The notes under the pieces: generated by a model | Told to the model about the DNA's origin: nothing | What the model saw: only the letters and a program-made list of their open reading frames with translations | The model's database searches: none | Translations under genes and position numbers: made by a program | Part shown: in pieces, positions 45,328-56,322 of the stretch | How the letters are laid out: each line of letters starts with the position of its first letter | Numbering within the stretch: position 1 is the stretch's first letter | NCBI GenBank assembly: GCA_037043015.1 | Contig: CM073325.1 | Span: 622,501 to 686,500 of the forward strand | Direction of reading: 5' to 3' | Length of the DNA stretch: 64,000 nt | DNA from: Bryum argenteum | Lineage: Eukaryota; Streptophyta; Bryopsida; Bryales; Bryaceae

Positions 45328-46360
45328 TTTAGTAGATTGTCATTTTGTTCTTGGGATCCCATTGAAATTATGAATGCAAAAGTGCTTACCATAGGCTCGT
45401 TACAACATGAAAGTTGACAAGTGTAATTGTTTCGAATGCAAAATATAGAGGTGGTTTAGATACTTGAAGTTGACATAAAGTGGGAAGCCTTAATTTTTGT
45501 GGAATTGTATTTTAGATAAGATTTTTTCTTCAAAGTATAAATGCCTCAATTTTGAACATTTACTTAGTTTCTAGAGTGGAATCTTGGATACCAAATTGAG
45601 TCCTTTCTTGGAATGAAGTCTATTTTTTCAAAAAATCATTGTAAGGGAAATTCTTCTCTTTATAGATGGCTCTAAGAAATTGTACTTTAAGTACCTTTAG
45701 TACATAACTTTTGCTAATGAGGCGTTTAACAATAATCTCAATTATGGCGCCAAGCTTGACTAACCATTTGGGGTCTACCATTCTTGAAAGAGTACTTTGT
45801 GTTGATTGTGTCCAGTATGTATTTTTGTGTACAAGACAATCTGGCAAAACATTGTATTAATAGGTCTAGCATGCGCAAACCCTTGGTATACTCCAAGGTT
45901 CATGCCAAGGTTTAAGCCAAGGACATGGAGTGTTTTTGGAACAAAAAGAACATTAGACTTACCAATGTCTAAATATTCTTTTGAATGTTGAAACATCACA
46001 TGAGTATACTAGTCATAGATTTAAACAAAGGAAAGGTATTTGGATCTTCAGTACACTTTCTTGTAATAGAATAATTGTATGCCATGTTGGATAGAGATTA
46101 AGTCATGAGGCCTCATAGGTTGCAAATTTATAACAAATTAACCCGTGAAGAACCAATGATGTTAAATATGGTTTTTACGATTTGGGCAACCTATATGAAG
46201 GAGTTATTATTTTTCTAAGATTTTTACAAAATCCTCCCTTTACTACACGGTGTGTGTGTGTGTGTGTAAATTTCCAGAGTCAAATTCCTCATCAAGAATT
46301 TTTTAACACAAATTTTAATTTTCAAGCCTAAAATTGCTCTTGAATATGGAATGGACGAAG
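45328..46360. other. AT-rich intergenic DNA
   Basis: No gene is seen. A (TG)n run lies at about 46251-46267. Open frames at 45620-45999 are short, lie on both strands and show no domain. Confidence 0.4.
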
Positions 46361-46895
46361 TCATCGATAGTCAATTTTTTTGCAAGGCCGATCAGTCTTG
46401 ATGTTTAGCTGAAAAAGCCACACTTTGTCACCTACATGAATATCTGGAGATTCTTTTCAAAGTCGGTCTGCACAAATTTTATACAAATCTTGGGCTTGTT
46501 CTAACAACAACTTCAAAATAGCTTGAATTTCAGATGAATGTTTGACAAGATCTTCAGCTGCTAGATTCTTGTCACCGATTGATACCAATATATCAAGTGT
46601 TGGATTATAGCCATAATTGGTATAAAAGGGGTTTGTTGAGTTGACGTGTGAATAGAGTTGTTCTAAGCAAACTCTGCCACTCATAAATATGACGTATAGT
46701 CGTCTCGTTCATAGTTGATTGTACATCGCAGATACTTCTCATAAATACATGACTAACGCTTTTCGTCCAACGATCAGCTTGAGGGTAAAAAGCTTTTAGA
46801 AACTTGAAAAGAAGTAGGCTCTCAAACAAATATGTATGTAAAATGATGGGATAAATGTGCGTCGCCCAGATCATTTGAGAGATACTTTCATGCAA
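46361..46895 (-). pseudogene. Ty3/gypsy integrase fragment
   Basis: The minus strand carries the C-terminal half of a Ty3 integrase in order. First comes a FYPQADRWTKSVSHVF region (equivalent to the HPQTDGQTER motif), then NSTNPFYTNYGYNP, the stretch EDLVKHSSEIQAILKLLLEQ, and finally HVGDKVWLFQLNIKT. Frames shift at about 46650 and there is an in-frame stop at 46457. The catalytic DDE part is not present. It is an isolated, dead fragment about 41 kb from the Ty3 relic at the window start, so it is from another copy. Confidence 0.85.
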
Positions 46896-47294
46896 AGGCT
46901 ATGGAATCTCATGCATACAGTTCTTTATTCACTAGTGTGGGTGATCAAAATGAGGATGTGGAAGACATACAAGAATCGGACAAATTTTTGGAGACGGATT
47001 ATATTCTTGAAATAATGGCCAAGTGTGCAGTTAGTGATGAACTTAGCAATAGTAGTAAAGTGTGTAGGTAGTAAAGCTTTAGGTGCAGAATTTAGTTAAT
47101 ATGTAGATGTAGACTTGATTCACATGGGTGTTTACACCATATTTTGTGTTCTAAATATGATTCCAATTGTACCTTTGTTGCTTCTATTGGTTATCCATAT
47201 TTGTCAATTTATTAATTTTGAATCGTATGTATACGATTTGCCTAATTGATTTCAAGTTCAACAACCAACAATTTTCACAAATTCAGACGCCGCT
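46896..47294. other. Intergenic DNA
   Basis: No gene, repeat end or RNA is recognised in this stretch. Confidence 0.4.
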
Positions 47295-47540
47295 CACTAA
47301 ATCCAATCCATGTTCCCCACTTGGGGGGCGCCCCAGTTTTTTTATTTTCCATTTTTGACCTCCTTAAGGTCATTTTTTTGAATTTTTTTTTTGAAATTTG
47401 GGGTCTGCACCCCCATTTTACCCTAGGGGGCCTCTTCTTGGAATTTTAAGGCCTTAAACACAAAAAAATACCGGGCAGCCTTTTATTAGCCTCCCTCCAT
47501 ATTTGGAAATTCCAAGGGGGAACATGGATTGGATTTAGTG
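47295..47540. mobile_element. 246-bp CACTA-ended MITE
   Basis: The left end reads CACTAAATCCAATCCATG and continues to 47324. The complement of 47512-47540 is the same but for one missing base over 29-30 positions. CACTA termini are the hallmark of the CACTA/CMC superfamily. The interior is low-complexity and non-coding. Both sides show 'aattcagac' followed by a similar c-c/t-gc word, a longer direct repeat than the usual 3-bp target duplication. Non-autonomous. Confidence 0.8.
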
Positions 47541-49119
47541 TCCGGCAATTCAGACACTGCGGTCTAAAAATCTAATCTTTATTTTGGACAGAATTCTTAG
47601 ATTTTCGGAAAATTTTGGACATTCTAAAATTTAAACTATTTCAGTAAAGGCATCCACATACAGTACTGTGCTGTATGCTGCCCACAGCCCAGCAACATCC
47701 ATCGATTATCGAGGCCGCACATTCGGTAGTCATCAACGGATGAACAGATAACCAGTGCAATAAAGCAATCCACGTCGACAAAAACGGCGGGAGAGGGCCA
47801 CGTAGACTAGCCAACGGCGAACCTGCGTAGCTCCCGCCAAACCCTAACAGGAAAAGATCAAGAGCGCCACGCGCGGCGCATTTTCTGAGGACTACTCAGC
47901 AGGTTAAGCATGAGGGTAACCGGTTGAGGACGAACATGTTAGAGGGGACGAGGAGGATCAACCGGTCTTAGCCGGTGGTCCCTCTCTCGTACCCCTCGGC
48001 CCTTTCCCTGGGAGAGCCGTTGGCACACAAAACCATCTTCCCCCCGTCTCCGAAGCTCTGCGCGACTGCAGCGCAGCCTTTCCCTTGCGTCTTCCCTTGT
48101 TTCCTTGCTTTTCTTCTCCTCTTTCCTACTTCGCAGGCCTTCACCATTTTGTTTCTTGTGCTTGGCTGGATTGTCGGGGTCCCCATGCATCCAGTTTTTG
48201 GTCTTGGTTTCTCCGGCTTGCACGTTTAGAGGTTCCCGAGGTGGTCCATTGCTTCGACACTGGGGACTTTGAACGCGAGGGCTTGTTTTTGAGGAGCAAG
48301 CCCCATATTGATTTTGACACTGGGCGGTCAAGTGTGGGTATGTGTTGGGGTACTGTTTCTGGAGTGGGGCTCATGTGCCGGATGTTGGGCTTTGAGAAGT
48401 CGTACGCAGCTTGCGTGGTGATTGAAGGTACCAATTGCTGTAGTTGACGATTATGAGGCTTCTGTGGCGGACATCTTTGTGGTGAATAAGTGACTGAGAT
48501 ACTTAGGAGATATGAAGACCAGCTCATAATTACAGTGGATGGTTCGGTACACCGGGAAGCACTTGCGCCTTCAGAACCTCGGGGCTGTTCATCTCTTATT
48601 CTGTCCCTGCTCCGATCATTGGGCCGAGATGGAGGTTACATGATTGGGGTTCGCCAGGAGAGATGGTGGTGTTGGGCAGGTTTGCTTCTGATTCTTTTCT
48701 TCAGCAGGACCCGCTTGAAGGCGGTGGGGTGCATTATATATCTGAAAAGGCTGTTCAATGCAAATTGTAGAAATGTGTAGGCGTTGGGTGCCTCTACCGT
48801 GATTCAAGATTAAGCGCTCTGTCATCGGGCGTGCGGTTGTATGGTTCTGTAGCTGTGGAATAGGCAGGCGGAATGTCCGAGGTCAGGGCTGCGACGATTT
48901 TGACCCAGGGTGTGCGCAATTTCAATGTAGGCAGGTAGGATTGCCGAGAACGAGATGGTAGAGTCATTTAATCACTGCTGTACGATCTACAGCCATTACA
49001 AGAATGTATGTGCACAATCACCCCATGCGCGCACGTAATTAGTCAGTGGTAGAGTTGTGGTATCGACCCACGTATAGTAGGTCGAGTCAAGGCACGACTG
49101 CAACCTCGAAGCCGAGGAC
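47541..49119 (+). promoter_or_regulatory. Promoter and probably spliced leader of the CCS52/FZR gene
   Basis: GC content rises from about 47660. 47940-48240 has pyrimidine-rich, exon/intron-like sequence with an acceptor-like 'cctacttcgcag' at 48138. Open frames on both strands (to 130 codons) have no domain, and stop codons precede the ATG at 49120 in its own frame. A spliced 5' leader is likely but its exons are not settled. Confidence 0.35.
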
Positions 49120-50682
49120 ATGGATCAAGGGGCTTTAGAGCGGGAGGATGTGCAACAGAATAGGATTAACACCACTAGTGAGACCGTTGCGAGGTCGCTC
49201 AATCTCCCCATGGGCATGTCGCGGGACGCATTGCACCTTGATTCAATTGCCCGGCGGTCATGGCAAGGCCCAGGGTCCCCCATGAAGCAGATCATCAAAG
49301 TAAGCACGTCATCTCCTACCAGGACTTCATACAGTGATCGGTTCATTCCGAGCCGCTCGAGCTCAAATTTGACAGGGTTTGCCCTCTTGGATCGATCGCC
49401 GTCGGGGACTAACGTCGCGCAACCTAATGAGCACCGGGAAGACGGCGGGGCGGCCTATCCAACGCTATTGCGATCGGAGTTGTTGGGGCAGGAGGCAAAT
49501 TCTCCCGTAACGCTAGAGAAATCATTGATGGGGACTAGGGAGACGACGCGATCGCCCATCAGTCCGACGACGAGCCGTAATTTGTTCAGATTCAAGAGTG
49601 ACGTCAAACCGGCAACTGCACGACCCGAGAGCTCGCTCGCGCTTTCGCCAGGAGGAATTGATAGCACTCTGGCGGGATCAGCTCTGTCGCCTCGAAGAGC
49701 CCCTCGAAAAATTGCACGATCGCCTTACAAGGTGTTGGACGCGCCGGCATTGCAAGATGATTTCTATCTGAATCTGGTGGATTGGTCATCGCACAACGTG
49801 CTGGCTGTGGGGTTGGGCACCTGTGTGTATCTGTGGAGTGCGTGCAGCAGCAAAGTGACCAAGCTGTGCGACTTAGGGCCTACAGACAGCGTCTGCTCCG
49901 TTGGTTGGACACGGCCACCTTACTTGGCGGTGGGCACCAACCTGGGCGAAGTGCAGCTCTGGGACGCCACCAAGTGCCGCAAAGTCCGCACCATGGGCGG
50001 CCATCGAACGCGCGTGGGCACGCTTGCGTGGAGCTCGCACATTTTATCGTCCGGCAGCCGCGATCGTAACATTCTGCAGCGCGATGTGCGAGTGCCGGAG
50101 GAATTTGTGAGTAAACTAGTGGGGCATAAATCGGAAGTGTGCGGCCTGAAATGGTCGTACGACGATCGCGAGCTTGCTTCGGGCGGTAATGATAACCAGC
50201 TCTTAGTGTGGAATCAGCAATCTACGCAGCCCGTGCTGAAATTTAGCGAACACACGGCGGCAGTGAAAGCCATCGCCTGGTCCCCGCACCAACATGGCTT
50301 GTTGGCGTCGGGGGGCGGCACCGCAGATCGATGCATTCGCTTTTGGAACACTGCCACTAACACTCCTTTGCATTGCTACGATACTGGCAGCCAGGTGTGC
50401 AATCTGGCGTGGTCGAAGAATGTGAACGAGCTGGTGAGTACACATGGGTTCTCGCAGAATCAGATCATTGTGTGGAGATACCCCACCATGGCCAAGCTGG
50501 CCACCTTGACGGGCCATACTATGCGAGTGTTGTATCTGGCAGTATCGCCGGACGGGCAGACCATCGTGACGGGCGCGGGCGATGAAACGCTTCGGTTTTG
50601 GAATGTGTTTCCGTTCCCGAAGTCGCAGAGTGCAGTGCGCGACAGCGGCGTTTGGTCACTTGGAAGAACCCACATTCGGTAA
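49120..50682 (+). CDS. CCS52: CCS52/FZR (Cdh1-type) activator of the anaphase-promoting complex
   Basis: This nuclear WD40 protein brings substrates such as mitotic cyclins to APC/C and in plants drives endoreduplication and mitotic exit. The 520-residue protein has the C-box DRFIPSR (73-79), a LLRSELLG motif (117-124) and the RKIARSPYKVLDAP motif (196-209) that separates Cdh1/FZR from CDC20. The WD40 propeller is about 215-505, and the Ile-Arg tail that docks on APC/C closes the protein (519-520). All are intact, with many S/T-P sites in the first 200 residues. It is about 40 residues longer than Arabidopsis CCS52 proteins, in the N-terminal linker. There is no intron in the coding region. 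Whether it is the A or B type I cannot say. Confidence 0.94.
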   Translation: MDQGALEREDVQQNRINTTSETVARSLNLPMGMSRDALHLDSIARRSWQGPGSPMKQIIKVSTSSPTRTSYSDRFIPSRSSSNLTGFALLDRSPSGTNVAQPNEHREDGGAAYPTLLRSELLGQEANSPVTLEKSLMGTRETTRSPISPTTSRNLFRFKSDVKPATARPESSLALSPGGIDSTLAGSALSPRRAPRKIARSPYKVLDAPALQDDFYLNLVDWSSHNVLAVGLGTCVYLWSACSSKVTKLCDLGPTDSVCSVGWTRPPYLAVGTNLGEVQLWDATKCRKVRTMGGHRTRVGTLAWSSHILSSGSRDRNILQRDVRVPEEFVSKLVGHKSEVCGLKWSYDDRELASGGNDNQLLVWNQQSTQPVLKFSEHTAAVKAIAWSPHQHGLLASGGGTADRCIRFWNTATNTPLHCYDTGSQVCNLAWSKNVNELVSTHGFSQNQIIVWRYPTMAKLATLTGHTMRVLYLAVSPDGQTIVTGAGDETLRFWNVFPFPKSQSAVRDSGVWSLGRTHIR

Positions 50683-52010
50683 CTATAGCGACCGCCTTCA
50701 TTCAGCTAGTTCGAGGCAATTGATGCGGCTACTACTGATGCTGCATCAAAATTTACGTTAGATTCATACATTTGGGTGTAGGTTTTCCAACTCCAACATT
50801 CTTCACAGTTACAGGATCATCTCTTTAGCTCATCCCAACGCGATGCATGGCTGCTATCTGTACATTTGGCTTCTTATCTGCAGCTGTGTATCATTCAAAG
50901 ATGAAGTACTAGGCGGGCGAGACTATTACGTCAGGATTCTCTACTTGTTTCTCCGGCCTTCATCGATTTATAAATGGCTTACTGTAGCACCACAAAATCC
51001 ACATAACGTTTGTATGCTGTACATGATTGCTGTATGAAAACATCAATTTTTCGTCTGATGTGGTAGTTCAAGACCAGGTTACATACTGGTTAATTATAGG
51101 TGTTCACGAGATCCGTCTTTCTGAAAGGACACTCTAGGAGGAACTTTGGGGTTAGGATCGGTGCATGGGTCATATGTTAAGATAGCGAAGAAGCTGATCG
51201 CTAGACTTGTGTGAGACGTCCTGTTTGGATGATGGTACAACTGAGTCATGCAATAGAGACGTGGAGTGTAGAGGGGGATCTCACTTGGATGCGTTGATTG
51301 TGTTGTTTTGGAGGAACGGATTGCACTGAATATTGGAGGTGACTTAAGGTAGCGACACCCATTCCCGTTACTGTACCCATTTGCGTCAGCATACAGGGCA
51401 CCTCAATCTGAGTGACTTTGATCATTTGTTGAGAACAAATATTACTAAATGCAGTAAAGGTATAGTGGCAGAATTTGCTTCTCCAAGTCACGGAATCAAG
51501 GCCATTTAGACACAGTCAAAATGTGCAAATCAATTTTTGACTTTGATTATCAAGAACGAACACAAATTTTCCAATAACATGACTTTTTCGATACATTTCA
51601 GATTAAAATCTAATTGCCTTTCCCCTGGTATAATAATTTCTCATACTCCTCATTCAGAAGTATGATAATTAGCTTAAAGCCACGGGAATGGGTGCCGCTA
51701 CCTTATCATGGTGGCCTGGTATTGATTACGATGCAGAAGATGTGAGGTCCTACATCTGCTGTACCACTACAGTTGCTATCATGAAACGATCAAAGCTTAA
51801 AGCTCGGGACCGATGTGTGATTTTGAAATCCTTGTGACGGACTGCGTGTTTCTGAGTGGTACTATTCCACAAATTAGTGATGAGCTTGTATCACTACAGC
51901 AGCCAGAAGTGAAATGAAGTGCTGGATTTGACGGAGACCTGCATGCGAAGGAAAGAGCTAAGGAACGTTATTGAACCGGTCATGCAACGGGATCTGTTGT
52001 TGGTCGCATT
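50683..52010. other. 3' side of CCS52 and intergenic DNA with a MITE
   Basis: The first 300-400 bases are probably 3' untranslated sequence. 51345-51705 is a TIR element. The rest, up to the copia LTR at 52011, shows no gene. Confidence 0.4.
51345..51705. mobile_element. 361-bp MITE with 24-bp TIRs
   Basis: Bases 51345-51368 and the complement of 51682-51705 match at 23 of 24 positions; the end reads TAAGGTAGCG(A/G)CACCC. If the outer TA is the target duplication, the element begins AGGTAGCG, which fits a Tc1/mariner-type insertion, but a TA match alone is weak. The interior is AT-rich and non-coding. Confidence 0.75.
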
Positions 52011-52309
52011 TGTTGAACTAATTGGCACGGCAGCGAAATCCAGCAGCGTAACGATGTGAAAGAAAAGTTAGAGCCTGTATTCAGGTTTCGGCTTTAAATA
52101 CAAGAAGTGGATGATCTGATAGGAGATCGTGGGCGGCCTTTTGGGCGGCCGGTCAAGTCAATCTAATCTAACCTAGAGAAGTTTGGGGTGTGAGTAGGTA
52201 TCTGTCTATGGTCTTTAGAGGCTGAATTATTCTAAGTATGGAAGAGAGAGAGATTGGATTTTGTGTACCTGGGACTTCGTAGAACTCGCAGTTCGAGTCC
52301 TTTGCAACA
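52011..52309 (-). repeat. 3' LTR of the copia element
   Basis: Read on the minus strand it starts TGTTG and ends CAACA, the expected TG...CA ends with a 5-bp inverted repeat. It matches the other LTR at about 85 percent by eye, with many C/T and G/A differences. It is 299 bp long. Confidence 0.85.
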
Positions 52310-53982
52310 CTCCTCCTCGAGTGATACGAAGTTCCGCAATTTTATAACAAAGATGAAACTAGATATATATACTCTACAGAAAAGCCTTGTCCCTCGTTAA
52401 AAACTTGACTCCGTTGAAAAAAAAAACCCTTGTGGGAGAAAAATTGTTCAAACTTTGCGAAATCCAGAAAGGAGTGGACTAGCCATTTGAGTTTTAAATT
52501 TTATGAAGTAGTCTCATGCCCTCCATGTGAGTGAGTCGGCGGTGTGTGTGTGTGGCAGTAGGGCCTTTGTTAGCGTGTCTGCTACGTTGTCGCTGGAAGC
52601 GATTTTCATTATGCTCAGCTGCTTGTATGAGCCAACAAACCTCCAAGGAGGTGGCTATTGGTCACAAGGGGATTAGGGAACAAAATTACATGGAGAGAAG
52701 AGGAATAGACAAGAGAAGACAAAGAGAAAATAAGAAGCAAAGGAAAAAAGAAGAAGAAAACCGTCAGGGAGGAAAACTCTTTCAACACCCCCGACTTTGG
52801 GAGGTCATTTCTCCCTCCCAATGTATTGGAATTAAGCATGCCATTTATCATTGAAAAGCTCTATTGGCGCTCTATTCACCTTAGAAATCTCAGAATCATA
52901 CACCCAAAACTCTGTGACTAATTGCCGAATTACTGCGGCTGACTTGTTTACCGCCGGGGAAACTCTTCCAATACCCCCGACTTTGAGAGGTGATATCTCA
53001 CTCCCTATAACTTTAATTTGAACTTGCTAACCACCATTGGAAAGCTCTACTAGAGATCTACAATCATGTCAAATCTCATTGTACTTGGACTAAAATCGAG
53101 TGACTGATGGGCATTTGACCGAACGACCTTGAATGAAGATTGACCAAAAACACTTGAATTCAATGCAACTCCTAACCTAATAGAAAAGGAGGTCAAGATG
53201 AGTGAGAAGGAGGCCAATACCTTCCTTCTCCTACTTATCAAACATTACAAGACGAAGAGGGGGAGAAACAAGAATTAAGAAGGAGGCATAAGGCCTTCCT
53301 TCTTCTAAAACCTAGACATCACAAAAGAAGGAGAAGAAGAGGAAGAAGGAGGCCCATGGCCTTCCTTCTCCTATAATTATTACAAAAGAAGAGATGGATA
53401 AACACAAAGAAAGGCTTTCAATTAGCTTGAAAACAAGCTCTTATGTACAAAATAAGAGCCGCCAAAGAGGCGGCTCACCCTAGCCCTAACTAAGGCTTAA
53501 GCCCTAACTAGGCCTCTATGGATGAATGTCATCACTATCACGCACTCCATTCTTCAAGCATCCAATCTATCACCGGCTCCATTAATGCAAGTAGCTCACA
53601 CATACCACCCAAAGTCAAGTGAATAAAATCAAGACAATCAATCATAAATACTAACATGTACATCAAAGGTTAGAGGTGAAAGACCGACGGTAAAATGTCC
53701 AACTCTAATTTAAGCAACTAGCCTATTTCTACTTTTTAGATTCACTAGGGGGGATCTTCCCTCCTCTAGTCCTTCTCTACTAATCTTAACCTAAAGCTTA
53801 ATTTCGCGCCAAACAATCTACGGAAGGCCTTCCAACAACTAACTTTCAACATACATATTACATTCATAATTAAATTATCCTAATTCCATCAATTTACTTC
53901 CAAATGACATGGTTTGCTGACATTTCATTAATAAAAACCACATTTAAAACAAGAGGGCGTTTTTACGCTCTCACAGCTTGTC
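52310..53982. other. Non-coding 3' internal region of the copia element
   Basis: There is no coding frame between the RNase H remnant and the 3' LTR. It contains a tandem duplication of about 190 bp (units starting at about 52767 and 52960, both with 'acccccgactttg' and 'gaaagctcta'). It also has three 'aaggaggc...ccttccttct' units at 53190-53370 and a perfect 8-bp-arm hairpin GAGCCGCC/GGCGGCTC at about 53457. Some of this may be sequence acquired by the element. Confidence 0.5.
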
Positions 53983-54360
53983 TCAAACTAGATCTTCAAA
54001 GAAGCTGAAAATTTGCGGGTCGATTTGCTTCGTCCTATCCACCTTAATAAAACCTACATTCATTTGGAAAACAAAGGCAACATTGTTCTCGAACAACAAT
54101 GTTGGTTGTTGGTGATGCTCCAACGGTGTAGCTCGCATAATCAGTGCGTCCATTGTACGTAGCCACACAAGCTCGCAGCAGGCCTCGTGAAACACCAAGA
54201 GCTCCAAATGATTAGTTGAGGTGGCCGTAATGGTCTGATGGGAGGAAATGAGTCCGCACACGTCCGCTTGGAGCCGCTCCAGCGCCATCGGTTGCTCAGT
54301 GGATAGCCTCAACCTCGATGGTGCGAGCGCGAACTTCCCTTGGGTGCAGGCCGGACACAA
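53983..54360 (-). pseudogene. Copia integrase N-part fused to an RNase H remnant
   Basis: The frame begins with CPACTQGKFALAPS and LERLQADVCGLIS, the end of GAG-pre-integrase and the start of the integrase core with its first Asp region. It then jumps to HHQQPTLLFENN and DRTKQIDPQ, which match the RNase H motif (P-LFEDN ... RTKHID) near the polyprotein end. The integrase catalytic centre and RT should lie between and are gone, so this is a deletion junction inside about 30 codons (roughly 54110-54200). Confidence 0.7.
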
Positions 54361-54381
54361 CCCTACCTTGTTAGCGTCCGA

Positions 54382-54714
54382 TTAGCACACCGGGTGACCT
54401 TCGAGCGCCGACAGCATCCTCTTATAAATTGTCGCGTTAGGGTGTCCGAGTTTGTAATGCCAAAGTAAAATCCGCTTTGCGATTTCCATCGAGTAGGTAG
54501 AGTAGGTCCCCTGGCTGGCTCGTAAAGGAGTGCTGGTATTTGGGATGCATACCGGTGTCCTCCCTTTTAGGTATGCATCAAGCTTAATAAGGCCCCCACT
54601 CGGCATGGGGCGACTTGTGGAGCTCGCAGAGTCCGCGGCATGCGAGGGACGCACCTCCTGTACGTCGCTCTCGGAAATTGCAACTCCCGCATTCCTTAAC
54701 GGAATGCCTTTCAC
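54382..54714 (-). pseudogene. Copia GAG-pre-integrase domain
   Basis: It contains ILLWHYKLGHPNATIYKRML, the H...LGHPN signature of GAG-pre-integrase that binds zinc ahead of the integrase core. It follows the protease and precedes the integrase start, as in copia polyproteins. A stop at about 54382 separates it from the next frame. Confidence 0.8.
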
Positions 54715-54792
54715 TTGCGTCTCGGCCCCAGTGTAGAATGTGTGTAGGAGCCCGAGATCAGTAGAGGCGACTACTAGTACTTCCGCGGCTTG

Positions 54793-55260
54793 CTATGGGC
54801 GACATCCGGGTCCAACAGGTACCCCTCCGAGTCTTTCAGAGCTCGCGTCTGGGTAGCACTTGATGCGTATGCCGTATAGGCCATTGGCTCCCATGCTCTC
54901 AATGGTGGCGACGACTTTTCCACCCCGCCGGAGCTCGAGCACCTCATCATCTCTCAGCATCGTTGTGTTGAGGTAGATCCCATTCGCGCACAGACTTCTG
55001 TAGCTTATCAAGTTTTGCAGCACGTCCCGTGCATTCATGTCGTTGTCACAGACGACCGTAGCTCCGCATGTAACAGTAGTATCGCTTTGCCTTCGCGGAA
55101 TTTAAAGTGTCTCGTTCCAGTGATCGTGAGGATATTACCCTTGGTGGTTGTGGATCGTCCTCCAAAATCGAAGTATGCTGGATTCTTGAGGATCGAGTGC
55201 GTTGTAGCGCTATTGATGAGGGCGAAATCAGCCTCTTCTCTTGGGTTTCACGTCAACTTG
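54793..55260 (-). pseudogene. Copia protease, active site lost
   Basis: The minus strand reads FALINSATTHSILKNPAYF where active copia proteases have a D-S-G-A-T-x-H motif. The catalytic Asp is replaced by Asn and the Gly is shifted, so the enzyme would be inactive. The later part (SYRSLCANGIYLNT and beyond) resembles the segment leading to GAG-pre-integrase. Confidence 0.7.
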
Positions 55261-55413
55261 GACACATTCACTAAAAAAAATTCGATGTCAGTTTCCTGTG
55301 TAGAGGTGTCGAGATTGAATGCGTTGAATTGTGCGCCTCGTCTTGTGTCAATGTTTGGGCCGTTCGGAGTTCTTACAATCTTTGTACACCTTGGCGACAA
55401 ACTCCGGTGTCCT

Positions 55414-55455
55414 GCAGTTTTGCGCTATGTGTCCTACTTTGCCGCAACGGAAACA
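55414..55455 (-). pseudogene. CCHC zinc knuckle of copia gag
   Basis: The complement encodes CFRCGKVGHIAQNC, a perfect C-x2-C-x4-H-x4-C nucleocapsid knuckle. It is the best-preserved motif in the element. The surrounding frame is rich in Arg, Asp and Ser and contains stops. Confidence 0.85.
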
Positions 55456-55748
55456 GATGCGCGTCTTGCGGGTTGGGCTGCGCCTGTCGGAGTGTCTGCC
55501 ATGGTCGTGGTCCACTCTCGGTCATCACGTCAACGGTCGTCCCGGTATCGTTGATCACTCCTCCTCAGACTTTGATCCCTGCGGGAACTGGATTGTGTGT
55601 CGTTGCGCCCTCACTGTGGACTCCGGTCACGCCTAGACTTTTATTTATCGTTCTTGTGTCCGGGTCTTGTATCCTCGGGTTTTTGGGTCGAGACAAGAGT
55701 GGCGTGAGTCTCCTTCGCCGATGCAAAATCAGCGTTCTTTAAGAGCAT

Positions 55749-56322
55749 CTATTGCTGCTTTTCCACTAAGAGAAGGTAAGAAATAAAGGTGGTATGGGTC
55801 TCGTACCCCATGTTCCCGTACTGCTGGGCTAAAATTGCTGAGAGCGTTTTATCTATGAGTTCCTTCTCTGTAATCTCCTCTCCGCAGAGCTTCATCTCAG
55901 ACACTATCTTGTAAAGTGCAAAGTTATATGATGCGAGGTCAGAAAAATTCATCAACCGTAGTGCCAGCCACTCGCTCCGGGCTTGGGGTAAAAAGATCGT
56001 TTGTTGGTGTTGGAACCTTTGGTTTAACACCTTCCACAGCTCCGTCGGACTCTCCACTTGTATATATTGAAGTTGTAGTGAATTGTCAAGGTGCCTCCGG
56101 ATGATGTTCAACGCTTTCCATTTTGTTGATGTTGGGATGCATGGGGGGCTCGTCTGCTTTGCACCTTTTTAAAACCACGTGCAACTCCTCCACGCATAGG
56201 TATGTCCGAATGTCGATGTTCCATTCCATGTAATTGGACCCGTTGTCCTTGAGTGGTGTAAACAACAAAGATTGGACCCGGGGCTTTTCCACCTCAGGTT
56301 CTTTGTCCTTCTCGGTAGACAT
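55749..56322 (-). pseudogene. Copia gag (UBN2-type) in two frames
   Basis: From the ATG at 56322 the frame has FTPLKDNGSNYMEWNIDIRT, typical of the copia gag start (L-G-NY--W). A shift near 56090 moves the reading frame to 56111-55749, with SPTELWKVLNQRFQ and EKELIDKTLSAI, both typical of UBN2 gag. The leader between the 5' LTR and this ATG is about 980 bases and non-coding. Confidence 0.85.

Noticed and set aside
47939-48331. 130-codon minus-strand frame upstream of CCS52
   Set aside because: Charged low-complexity sequence with overlapping open frames on both strands; better explained as GC-rich leader DNA.
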